A stretch of 64,000 bases of DNA from the NCBI RefSeq assembly GCF_024436375.1, contig NZ_JAFMZM010000008.1, positions 62,001 to 126,000 on the forward strand, written 5' to 3'. A program made the translations under genes and the position numbers. The notes beneath the pieces were generated by a model. That model was not told where the DNA came from and searched no databases. It saw nothing but the letters and a program-made list of their open reading frames with translations. How positions within the stretch are numbered: position 1 is the first letter of the stretch; every line of letters starts with the position of its first letter. This stretch comes from Nocardioides astragali (GTDB lineage Bacteria > Actinomycetota > Actinomycetes > Propionibacteriales > Nocardioidaceae). Shown piece by piece: positions 26,346-33,881 of this stretch.

Positions 26346-27506
26346 GTGACCAGCTCATCGAGCGCCTCGATCGGGACACCGGGTGTCGCCGTCATCGGCT
26401 ATGCCTTCATGGGCAAGGCGCACTCGCACGCGTGGCGCAACGTCGCGGCACTGCGGCCCGGCGCTCCCGACGTACGCCAGCAGGTGCTGGTCGGCCGCGA
26501 CGCGGACGCCGTCACGGTGGCGGCCACGCAGTACGGCTGGGCCGAGTCGGCCACCGACTGGCGCGCGGTGATCGAGCGCGACGACATCGACATCGTGGAC
26601 GTCTGCGTCCCCGGGCACCTGCACGCCGAGGTCGCGATCGCCGCGCTCGAGGCCGGCAAGCACGTGATCGCCGAGAAGCCGCTCGCCAACACCCTCGCCG
26701 AGGCCGAGAAGATGGTCGCCACGGCGCAGGCCGCCCGCGAGCGTGGCGTGCACTCGATGGTCGGCTTCAACTACCGCCGCGTGCCGGCGCTGGCGCTGGC
26801 CCGGCAACACATCGCGGCCGGACGGCTCGGCGACGTGCGCCAGGTGCGGATCGCCTACCTGCAGGACTGGCTGGCCGACGAGTCGGCGCCGATGACGTGG
26901 CGGCTGCGTCGCGAGCTCGCCGGCTCGGGCGCACTCGGCGACCTGGCGTCCCACGCGGTGGACCAGGTGCGCTTCCTGCTCGGCCAGGAGGTGAGCGGCG
27001 TCAACGCGCTGACCAGGACGTTCGTGCCGCAGCGGACCGGGCAGGACGGTCCCGAGGACGTCACGGTCGACGACGCCGCCTGGAGCACGCTGCGCACCAG
27101 CGGCGACGCGGTCGTCAGCCTCGAGGTGTCCCGGATGGCGAGCGGTCGCAAGAACGCGCTCGGCATCGAGGTCTACGGCAGCCGGGGCGCCCTGCGCTTC
27201 GACCTCGAGTCGCTCAACCACCTCGACGTGTGCCTCGACGGTGCCGACAGCTTCTCGCGCGTGCTCGTCACCGAGCCGAGCGACCCGTACATCGACGGGT
27301 GGTGGCCCCCGGGACACGTGCTGGGCTGGGACGCCACGTTCACCAACCAGGCCGCCGACTTCCTGACTGCCCTCGAGGAGGGGCAGGAGCCGACGCCGTC
27401 GTTCGAGGACGGGCTCGCTGTGCAACGGGTGCTGGCCGCGATCGAGGCCAGCGCCGAGCAGGACGGCGCCCATGTCGGAGTCGACGTGGGAGTGGGGCGG
27501 ATCTGA
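26346..27506 (+). CDS. Gfo/Idh/MocA-family oxidoreductase
   Basis: An NAD(P)-dependent sugar or cyclitol dehydrogenase. The 386-residue protein has the dinucleotide fold starting VAVIGYAFMGKAHSHA, the family EKP motif in VIAEKPLAN, and the C-terminal substrate domain with GSGALGDLASHAVDQVRF, whose His-Asp pair suits catalysis. The GTG at 26346 follows AGGAG. It is flanked by two TIM-barrel epimerases, the arrangement seen in pathways that first oxidise a sugar or glycoside at C3 and then isomerise or cleave it, and also in inositol pathways. The substrate is not readable here. Confidence 0.85.
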   Translation: MTSSSSASIGTPGVAVIGYAFMGKAHSHAWRNVAALRPGAPDVRQQVLVGRDADAVTVAATQYGWAESATDWRAVIERDDIDIVDVCVPGHLHAEVAIAALEAGKHVIAEKPLANTLAEAEKMVATAQAARERGVHSMVGFNYRRVPALALARQHIAAGRLGDVRQVRIAYLQDWLADESAPMTWRLRRELAGSGALGDLASHAVDQVRFLLGQEVSGVNALTRTFVPQRTGQDGPEDVTVDDAAWSTLRTSGDAVVSLEVSRMASGRKNALGIEVYGSRGALRFDLESLNHLDVCLDGADSFSRVLVTEPSDPYIDGWWPPGHVLGWDATFTNQAADFLTALEEGQEPTPSFEDGLAVQRVLAAIEASAEQDGAHVGVDVGVGRI

Positions 27507-28516
27507 TGGGTCGACCGTTCACCCTGTTCACCGGCCAGTGGGTCGACCTGCCGCTGGAGGAGGTGGCCCGGCTCGCCGCCGGGTGGGGCTACGACGGCCT
27601 CGAGGTCGCGGTGTCCGGTGAGCACCTCGACGCGTGGCGCTGGGACGACGACGCCTACGTCGCCGAGCGACTCGGGATCCTGGAGGAGCACGGCCTCCAG
27701 CTGCACGCCATCTCCAACCACCTCACCGGGCAGGCCGTCTGCGACGACCCGATCGACTTCCGCCACCAGGCGATCGTGCGCGAGCGGGTGTGGGGCGACG
27801 GCGACCCCGAAGGTGTCCGCACGCGTGCGGCCGAGGAGATGAAGCTGACCGCCAGGCTGGCGCAGAAGCTCGGCGTGCGCACCGTCGTGGGCTTCACCGG
27901 GTCCTCGATCTGGCAGTACGTCGCCATGTTCCCGCCCGTGCCCGCCGAGCGGATCGAGGCGGGCTACCAGGACTTCGCGGACCGGTGGAACCCGATCCTC
28001 GACGTCTTCGACGAGTGCGGGGTGCGGTTCGCACACGAGGTCCATCCCTCCGAGATCGCCTACGACTACTGGACGACCCGGCGCGCGCTCGACGCCCTCG
28101 ACAACCGACCGGCGTTCGGCATCAACTGGGACCCCAGCCACATGATGTGGCAGGGCATCGACCCGGTCGCCTTCATCAGCGACTTCGCCGACCGGATCTA
28201 CCACGTCGACTGCAAGGACACGCGGATGCGGATGGGCGGTGGCCGCAACGGCATCCTCTCCTCGCACCTGCCGTGGGACGACCCGCGGCGCGGGTGGACC
28301 TTCGTCTCGACCGGTCACGGCGACATCCCGTGGGAGGACTGCTTCCGCACCCTCACCGCGATCGGCTACGACGGCCCGATCTCGGTCGAGTGGGAGGACG
28401 CCGGCATGGACCGCCTCGTCGGTGCCCCCGAGGCGCTCGCGCACCTCCGCTCGCTCGACTTCGAGCCGCCCGCGCAGTCCTTCGACGCCGCGTTCAGCAA
28501 GCAGTCGGCGAGCTGA
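27506..28516 (+). CDS. Sugar epimerase/isomerase-like TIM barrel, second
   Basis: The 336-residue protein belongs to the same superfamily as the gene at 25478 but is clearly a different branch. It is longer, with FAHEVHPSEIAYD, FGINWDPSHMMWQG, YHVDCKDT and ISVEWEDAG supplying Glu, Asp, His and Glu metal ligands. Its ATG shares one base with the stop of the oxidoreductase gene (TGATG), so the two are coupled and may act in sequence. It ends the operon; the next gene has its own -10 element. Confidence 0.85.
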   Translation: MGRPFTLFTGQWVDLPLEEVARLAAGWGYDGLEVAVSGEHLDAWRWDDDAYVAERLGILEEHGLQLHAISNHLTGQAVCDDPIDFRHQAIVRERVWGDGDPEGVRTRAAEEMKLTARLAQKLGVRTVVGFTGSSIWQYVAMFPPVPAERIEAGYQDFADRWNPILDVFDECGVRFAHEVHPSEIAYDYWTTRRALDALDNRPAFGINWDPSHMMWQGIDPVAFISDFADRIYHVDCKDTRMRMGGGRNGILSSHLPWDDPRRGWTFVSTGHGDIPWEDCFRTLTAIGYDGPISVEWEDAGMDRLVGAPEALAHLRSLDFEPPAQSFDAAFSKQSAS

Positions 28517-28537
28517 GCCGCAGGCTCCGGCCTGCCC

Positions 28538-28543
28538 TAGACT
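28538..28543 (+). promoter_or_regulatory. Putative -10 element, leaderless start of the 28551 gene
   Basis: TAGACT, seven bases before the ATG at 28551, with no Shine-Dalgarno between. Confidence 0.5.
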
Positions 28544-28550
28544 CCCCGGC

Positions 28551-29381
28551 ATGAGGGGGTTCCGGGCGAAGGACGAGGACCGCGACCGGTTCGTCGAGCT
28601 CATCGAGGCGGCCTACGTCGACGGGCAGATCGGTGACCAGGACCGCGAGCTGCGCGTCAGCCGCGCGCTCTCCGCGGCGACCCTCGACGAGCTCGAGGCG
28701 CTGACGCGGGACCTGCAGCGCCCTCCGGGTCACGACGTCGTACGCCCCTCGCCGGCCCTGCCGGCAGCCCGTCCGCGGCCGGTGGCATGGGTGCTCGTCG
28801 CACTTGTCGCGGTTGTGGGCCTGCTCGTCGCGGTGGCCCCGCTGGTGATGTTCGCCGGCAGCGAGCAGGACTCCGCCACCTCGACCCCGACGTGGGCGGT
28901 CGAGTCCTCGGCGTCCGCCTCTCCCGTCAACGAGCTTGACGGTTTCGAGATGACCCCGGCGGACGTGCGGAGGTTCGTGACGTCCTACGAGAGGAAGTTC
29001 GGCACGCTCGAGGCCTTCGAGGTCGCCTTCTTCCCCGACCGCATCCAGGCCCAGGTCCCCGTGCGCGGCTCGCGACCGCGGATGGAGCGGTGGGCGTGGG
29101 ACGGCCAGTGGCGCCAGGACACCCAGGCTGCCGCTGTGGCCGGGCCCCACCAGCGCGTCGACCTCGGCACGGTCGACGTGCGCCGCCTGTTCGACAACAT
29201 CGCCACGGCCCGACGCGTCCTCGGGGTGGAGAAGGGCAGGTTCACGCATGCGCTCCTGATCCGGTGGGGCGCCGAGCCGACCGAGCTCAACATCTACATC
29301 GGCAACACGTTCAACGAGTCCGGCTACCTCAGCAGCACGCCGAGCGGCGAGATCACGCGGCGCCACCCCTACGCGTCCTGA
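28551..29381 (+). CDS. DUF1707 membrane-anchored protein
   Basis: The 276-residue protein begins with a DUF1707 domain (about residues 4-55, ending VSRALSAATLDELEALTRDLQ), a short helical domain common at the N-terminus of actinobacterial membrane proteins. One membrane helix (about 80-104), a Ser/Thr-rich linker and a C-terminal domain of about 150 residues that should lie outside the cell follow. I do not recognise the outer domain. It stands alone between the sugar operon and the hydratase gene. Function unknown. Confidence 0.78.
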   Translation: MRGFRAKDEDRDRFVELIEAAYVDGQIGDQDRELRVSRALSAATLDELEALTRDLQRPPGHDVVRPSPALPAARPRPVAWVLVALVAVVGLLVAVAPLVMFAGSEQDSATSTPTWAVESSASASPVNELDGFEMTPADVRRFVTSYERKFGTLEAFEVAFFPDRIQAQVPVRGSRPRMERWAWDGQWRQDTQAAAVAGPHQRVDLGTVDVRRLFDNIATARRVLGVEKGRFTHALLIRWGAEPTELNIYIGNTFNESGYLSSTPSGEITRRHPYAS

Positions 29382-29452
29382 CTCCCACCTTGTGACAGAG
29401 CCCACGTGACGGTGCGGGTCACGGCAGGCTGCGCTGCGGCACGATGGGCAGC

Positions 29453-30493
29453 ATGAGCGCTGCGAAGACCGATCCCGGCAACTTCTTCGAGGACTTCGCC
29501 GTCGGGCAGGTCATCGAGCACGCCACCCCGCGCACCGTCACCGAGGGCGACCGGGCGCTCTACGGCGCCATCTACCCCACGCGGTTCGCGCTGCCGTCCT
29601 CGGCCGAGTTCGCCTCCTCCATCGGGCTTCCCGCGCACCCGGTCGAGGAGCTGATCGGCTTCCACATCGCCTTCGGCAAGACCGTGCCGGACGTCTCGCT
29701 CAACGCGGTCGCCAACCTGGGCTACGCCGAGTGCCGCTTCCACGTCCCCGTCGTGCCAGGAGACACCCTGCGGACCCGCTCGGAGGTCATCGGCCTCAAG
29801 GAGAACTCCAACGGGAGGGCAGGCGTCGTCTGGGTGCGGTCCACCGCGACCAACCAGCGCGGCGAGGTCGCCATCGACTGGGCGCGCTGGGTGATGGTGC
29901 ACAAGCGCGACGCCGGCGCTCCCGCCCCGGAGACCGTCGTACCGTCCCTGGCGCAGAGCGTGGCGGCCGAGGACCTGGTGGTGCCGCCCGGCCTCGACTT
30001 CAGCTCGTACGACGTCGCTGCTGCAGGCTCGCCCCACCGGTTCGGAGACTACGAGGTGGGAGAGCGGATCGACCACGTCGACGGCGTCACCCTCACCGAC
30101 GCCGAGCACATGATGGCGACCCGGTTGTGGCAGAACACCGCCAAGGTGCACTTCAACACCGAGGCGCGGCCCGACGGCAACCGGCTCGTCTACGGCGGCC
30201 ATGTGATCTCGCTGGCGCGCGCCCTCTCCTTCAACGGGCTGGCCAACGCCCAGCTGGTCGCGGCGATCAATGCGGGCGCCCACGTGGCGCCTGCGTTCGC
30301 CGGGGACACGCTGTACGCGTGGTCGGAGGTGCTCGACAAGGCCGAGGTGGACGCCCCGGGTGTCGGCGCGCTCAGGCTGCGGCTGGTGGCGACGAAGGGT
30401 CGCGACGAGACCATGACCCTGCGCACCGACGACGGGACGTACGCCGACGGGGTGCTGCTCGACCTGGACTACTGGGCGTTCGTCCCGCGCTGA
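29453..30493 (+). CDS. mch: Mesaconyl-CoA hydratase (beta-methylmalyl-CoA dehydratase)
   Basis: This enzyme interconverts mesaconyl-CoA and beta-methylmalyl-CoA in the ethylmalonyl-CoA pathway of acetate and C1 assimilation. The 346-residue protein is a double MaoC (hot-dog) hydratase. Whole segments match the Rhodobacter enzyme as I recall it: GNFFEDFAVGQVIEHATPRT, GKTVPDVSLNAVANLGYAE, LWQNTAKVHF, YGGHVISLARALSFNGLANA and a C-terminal LLDLDYWAFVPR. I chose the ATG at 29453, where CACGAT lies 7 nt upstream, over the one at 29444. No other ethylmalonyl-CoA pathway gene is next to it, so its partners must be elsewhere. Confidence 0.87.
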   Translation: MSAAKTDPGNFFEDFAVGQVIEHATPRTVTEGDRALYGAIYPTRFALPSSAEFASSIGLPAHPVEELIGFHIAFGKTVPDVSLNAVANLGYAECRFHVPVVPGDTLRTRSEVIGLKENSNGRAGVVWVRSTATNQRGEVAIDWARWVMVHKRDAGAPAPETVVPSLAQSVAAEDLVVPPGLDFSSYDVAAAGSPHRFGDYEVGERIDHVDGVTLTDAEHMMATRLWQNTAKVHFNTEARPDGNRLVYGGHVISLARALSFNGLANAQLVAAINAGAHVAPAFAGDTLYAWSEVLDKAEVDAPGVGALRLRLVATKGRDETMTLRTDDGTYADGVLLDLDYWAFVPR

Positions 30494-30500
30494 GACTCCT

Positions 30501-30545
30501 GGGCGGTGCGTGAGGGGGATTCCTGATCGCAGGAATCCCCTTGGC
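30501..30545. repeat. Hairpin element, copy 1 (intergenic, likely bidirectional terminator)
   Basis: GGGGATTCCT (30515-30524) pairs perfectly with AGGAATCCCC (30531-30540) around the loop GATCGC, between the convergent mch and sulfotransferase-like genes. The flanking GGGCGGTGCGTGAGGGGG is repeated at 30583-30628 inside the neighbouring gene, so the terminator looks like a copy of a mobile or duplicated repeat. Confidence 0.7.
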
Positions 30546-31697
30546 TCACCGCCTCCCGGTGAGTCGGCGTACGACCCTCGCGAGGGCGGTGCGTGAGGGG
30601 GGTTCTGCGGCCGAGGAATCCCCCTCGGGCACCGTTCCGGAAGCCGTCGGCGTGTCCGGCTGCTCCGCCCGTGCCAGCAGCTCGGCGGCGATGAAGGACA
30701 CGGCCACCTCCAGCACCTCGGCGTCCGGCACGGCGTCGGGGTCGAGGCCGTCGCCCGGCTCGGGGTCGGGTCGCAGGTCGTCGAGGTCGCCGACGACGTG
30801 CCACGGGGCCGCGGCGAGCTCGTCGACCATCCGGTTGCCTCGCTCGACCAGCCAGCCGTGCATGTCGGGAGCCAGTGAGATCCGGGGGGCGATCCGCGGG
30901 GCGGTGCGCGCGGGGGAAGCCGCGCCGAGCCGCGGCTCCATGAAGCCCTTGACCCGGCGCGACAGCGCGACGTCGAGGTGGGCGTTGGGGAAGTGCGCGT
31001 TCACGCCGCGCAGGAAGGCGATCTCGGCGGGCGCGAGCGTCTCGTTGGCCACCGGTGTGTCGAGCGACAGCCCCGTGTCGTCGATGCCGAGCAGCTCGCA
31101 GGTCCGGTGCCACAGCAGGTCGGGATCGGCGCCCGGGCGCGGCAGCACCACGACATGGACTCGCTCGGGGAGCACGGTGGAGGCCCACCGCTCGAGGATC
31201 CGTGGCACGTCCTGGTGGTGCCAGAAGTTGAAGGCCGGGTCGTCCTTGGCGGCGCGGGTGAAGAACTTCCGCAGCGTCGTCGACGACCCGTGCTTGACCC
31301 GCTGCTGCCACGCGCTCGGCACCTGGCGCACCAGGTCCCGGGCCGTCACCACCACGTGCACCTCGTCCGCGACCGCCTGCAGCCGGGCGAGCGCGGCATC
31401 GGCGTCCTCGCGCGAGGTCTCGACGAGCTGCTCCTGGCTGATCAGCGCGTCACCCTCCCACGCGCCGACCTCCTCGACCAGCCGGTCCCAGGCGCCCAGC
31501 TGGCGTTCGGTCATCGTCGCCAGCACCCCGGCGTTGTCGCGGACCACCGCGGACGCCTGGAACTGGACGTCCGCCGAGCCGCCGGGCAGCAGCAGCCCCT
31601 GCTCGGCCAGGTCGGCGGCGTTGTGCCACCACAGGCTCTGGAGGTAGGTCGTGCCGGACTTGGGGGTGCCGATGTGCACGAAGACGCGTCGGGCCAT
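30546..31697 (-). CDS. Sulfotransferase-like protein
   Basis: The 383-residue protein begins VFVHIGTPKSGTTYLQSLWW (phosphosulfate loop PKSGTTY). It also has TARDLVRQVPSAWQQR and VHVVVLPRPG, like its upstream neighbour and the genes at 11749 and 18023. The last 35 residues are poorly conserved, end in basic residues, and are encoded partly by a repeat copy (30583-30628). Its ATG shares one base with the stop of the gene at 31697-32710, so the two are an operon. Probably cytoplasmic; acceptor unknown. Confidence 0.7.
   Translation of the reverse strand: MARRVFVHIGTPKSGTTYLQSLWWHNAADLAEQGLLLPGGSADVQFQASAVVRDNAGVLATMTERQLGAWDRLVEEVGAWEGDALISQEQLVETSREDADAALARLQAVADEVHVVVTARDLVRQVPSAWQQRVKHGSSTTLRKFFTRAAKDDPAFNFWHHQDVPRILERWASTVLPERVHVVVLPRPGADPDLLWHRTCELLGIDDTGLSLDTPVANETLAPAEIAFLRGVNAHFPNAHLDVALSRRVKGFMEPRLGAASPARTAPRIAPRISLAPDMHGWLVERGNRMVDELAAAPWHVVGDLDDLRPDPEPGDGLDPDAVPDAEVLEVAVSFIAAELLARAEQPDTPTASGTVPEGDSSAAEPPSRTALARVVRRLTGRR
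30583..30628. repeat. Hairpin element, copy 2 (inside coding sequence)
   Basis: AGGGCGGTGCGTGAGGGGGG followed by TTCT and AGGAATCCCCC: a diverged copy of the element at 30501-30545, 82 bp away. It lies in the 3' end of the sulfotransferase-like gene and encodes part of its C-terminal tail. Confidence 0.55.
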
Positions 31698-32710
31698 CAG
31701 CGGTACCGCTCGATCATCCGGGCCACCACGGTCGTCGCCGCGGCGAGCAGCTCGGCGTCGGTCGTCTGGTCGGGTGTGCGGCCCGAACGCGGTCCGGCGG
31801 GCAGCAGGTCGTCGAGGTCGCCCACGACGTCGTACGCCCCCTCGCGGAGCGTGGCCACCATCTGCTCGGACCGCTCGCGCACCCAGCCCGCGTGCTTGGC
31901 CGGAAGCACGAAGGACTCCCGCGGCGCGCTACCGGCAAGGAGGTCGCGCGCGAACGCGCCCTTGGTCAGGCGGGTCAGCGCCACCGAGCGTCGCTGGCGC
32001 GGGACGACCGCGTTGACCCGCCGCAGCAGCTCGGCCTCGACGATGCCGAGCGAGTCGTTGGGCAGCCGCGGCTCGGTGTCCAGGCCGTCGACGTCGACGC
32101 CGAGCACCGCGGCGGTGCGCAGCCACAGCTCGTCGCGCGGCGCGCCGGCGGGAGGTACGACGACGAGGTGGACGCGCTCCGGCGGCAGGCCGACCGCCCA
32201 CCGCGCGAGGATCCCCGGGACGTCCTGGTAGCGCCAGAACTTCTGGTCGTCGCGGCCGCGGCGCACGGTCGCGAGGAACTTGCCGTAGGGCTGGCGGGCG
32301 CCCTGCTTGACCCGCTGCTGCCAGGCCGAGGGCAGCACCCGGCCCAGGTCGCGGACGGTCACGACGAGGTGGACCTCGTCGGCCGCGGACGTGAGGTCGG
32401 CCAGTGCCGCGGCGGCCGCCCCCGCGGAGGAGTCGGAGAAGTGCTCGTGGCTGATCAGCGCGTCGCCCGACCACGCGCGGGTCTCGTCGACGAGCCGCTG
32501 CCAGACCCGGCGCTCACCGGGACCGAGCTCGTCGAGGATCACGTCCATGCCCTTGACCAGGGCCGCGGCGTGGAAGTGGTCACGCAGGGCGGTGCCCGGC
32601 AGCAGCAGGCCGCGCTCGCGCAGGGCGCCGCGGTGATGCCACCAGAGGTCCTGGAGGTAGGTCGTGCCGGACTTGGCGGTCCCGCAGTGGAGGAACACGC
32701 GGCGGGCCAT
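31697..32710 (-). CDS. Sulfotransferase-like protein
   Basis: The 337-residue protein is a close paralogue of the gene it overlaps: VFLHCGTAKSGTTYLQDLWW, VTVRDLGRVLPSAWQQRVKQ and VHLVVVPPAG line up with that product. The start is supported by TAGGAT (32717-32722) six bases upstream, without Shine-Dalgarno. A methyltransferase gene diverges from it across 43 bp, suggesting a common modification pathway. The pair probably arose by tandem duplication. Confidence 0.7.
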   Translation of the reverse strand: MARRVFLHCGTAKSGTTYLQDLWWHHRGALRERGLLLPGTALRDHFHAAALVKGMDVILDELGPGERRVWQRLVDETRAWSGDALISHEHFSDSSAGAAAAALADLTSAADEVHLVVTVRDLGRVLPSAWQQRVKQGARQPYGKFLATVRRGRDDQKFWRYQDVPGILARWAVGLPPERVHLVVVPPAGAPRDELWLRTAAVLGVDVDGLDTEPRLPNDSLGIVEAELLRRVNAVVPRQRRSVALTRLTKGAFARDLLAGSAPRESFVLPAKHAGWVRERSEQMVATLREGAYDVVGDLDDLLPAGPRSGRTPDQTTDAELLAAATTVVARMIERYR

Positions 32711-32716
32711 GGGGTG

Positions 32717-32722
32717 ATCCTA
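32717..32722 (-). promoter_or_regulatory. Putative -10 element, leaderless start of the 32710 gene
   Basis: On the minus strand TAGGAT lies six bases before the ATG at 32710. A divergent CAGACT (32741-32746) serves the methyltransferase on the other strand. Confidence 0.5.
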
Positions 32723-32740
32723 TGAGGCGGCGCGGGCGGG

Positions 32741-32746
32741 CAGACT
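32741..32746 (+). promoter_or_regulatory. Putative -10 element, leaderless start of the 32754 gene
   Basis: CAGACT lies seven bases before the GTG at 32754, with no Shine-Dalgarno. Confidence 0.45.
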
Positions 32747-32753
32747 CCTCCCC

Positions 32754-33575
32754 GTGGCCTGGGATCGCGACTTCTTCTACGACACCTATCCGCGCGTGGA
32801 GGCCGCCTTCGCCGCGCGCCTCGACGAGTCGCTGTCGCCGCGGGCACCGTCGGTGCTCCTGCAGGTCGTGCGCGAGCTCGACCTGCCGCCCGACAGCCGG
32901 GTCGTCGACGTGGGCTGCGGCGAGGGGGCCCACGCGTTCCGCCTCGCGACCCACTTCGGCTTCCGCGTGCTCGGCATCGACCCCGTGCAGCGCCACCTCG
33001 ACCTCGCCCGGGCGGAGAGGCGTGAGGTGGTGCCTGACATCGCATCGCGCGTCTCCTTCGAGCGTGGCTCGGCGGGCCGGATCCCCGCTCCGGATTCCTC
33101 GATCGACCTCGTCTGGTGCCGCGACGTGATGGTCCACGTCGCCGACCCCGCGGACGCCCTCGACGAGTTCGCCCGGGTGCTGCGCGCCGGTGGCTACGTC
33201 GTGGGCTACCAGACGGTGGCCACCGACCGGCTCGCCGCCGACGAGGCGGACTGGCTCTTCGACGTGATGGGCGTCGTGCCGGACTCCGCCGACCCGGACG
33301 TGCTCGACGCGGCCATCGCGGGCTCCGGCCTCGAGGTCGTCGACACCATCGACCTCAGCAGCGAGTGGGGGGAGTGGTCGCAGGAGCAGGACGGACACGC
33401 CGCTCGTGCCCTGCTGCACCTGGCCCGGCTCCTGCGTGATCCCGAGCGCTACCGTGCCGAGTTCGGCCAGGCGGCGTACGACGTGATGCTGGGCGACTGC
33501 CGTTGGCACGTCTACCGGATGATGGGCAAGCTCGCCGGCCGGATCGACGTGCTCCAGCAGCCCCGCCGCTCCTGA
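32754..33575 (+). CDS. Class I SAM-dependent methyltransferase
   Basis: The 273-residue protein has the methyltransferase core: VVDVGCGEGAHAF (SAM glycine loop, about residues 45-57), the acidic strand end LGIDP, DLVWCRDVMVHV after strand 4, and the VLRAGGYVV loop. It resembles methyltransferase family 11 proteins. The substrate cannot be read. It diverges from the sulfotransferase-like pair, and methyl and sulfate groups often decorate the same glycan or lipid, so a shared substrate is possible. Confidence 0.85.
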   Translation: MAWDRDFFYDTYPRVEAAFAARLDESLSPRAPSVLLQVVRELDLPPDSRVVDVGCGEGAHAFRLATHFGFRVLGIDPVQRHLDLARAERREVVPDIASRVSFERGSAGRIPAPDSSIDLVWCRDVMVHVADPADALDEFARVLRAGGYVVGYQTVATDRLAADEADWLFDVMGVVPDSADPDVLDAAIAGSGLEVVDTIDLSSEWGEWSQEQDGHAARALLHLARLLRDPERYRAEFGQAAYDVMLGDCRWHVYRMMGKLAGRIDVLQQPRRS

Positions 33576-33684
33576 TCGTGGCCTGAGCCCCTTAACCGCT
33601 CGACCGGGCTTGACGGGTTTGGCAAGGTTGCGGTGCAAGCAGGACCCGGCCCCGCCAGGGGTCACGCGAACCGAGGAGGAGCCC

Positions 33685-33870
33685 ATGGCTGATCAGGACC
33701 CCAACGCCGACCTCAAGGCGAAGATGCGGGAGGCCCTCGATCGCAAGAAGGGCAACCACCACCCCGACGACAGTGCCGGCTCCAAGGAGAAGGCCCACGG
33801 CTCGGAGGTCAACGACAAGAACGTCGCCAAGCCGATGCACCGCCGCAAGGCCGGCGGCGGCGGGGTCTAG
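33685..33870 (+). CDS. DUF5302 small basic protein
   Basis: A 61-residue hydrophilic protein, NADLKAKMREALDRKKGN to the C-terminal HRRKAGGGGV, the features of the actinobacterial DUF5302 family. It is expected to be largely disordered and cytoplasmic; function unknown. AGGAGGAG ends five bases before the ATG, a strong ribosome-binding site. Confidence 0.82.
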   Translation: MADQDPNADLKAKMREALDRKKGNHHPDDSAGSKEKAHGSEVNDKNVAKPMHRRKAGGGGV

Positions 33871-33881
33871 GACGCCGCGGG

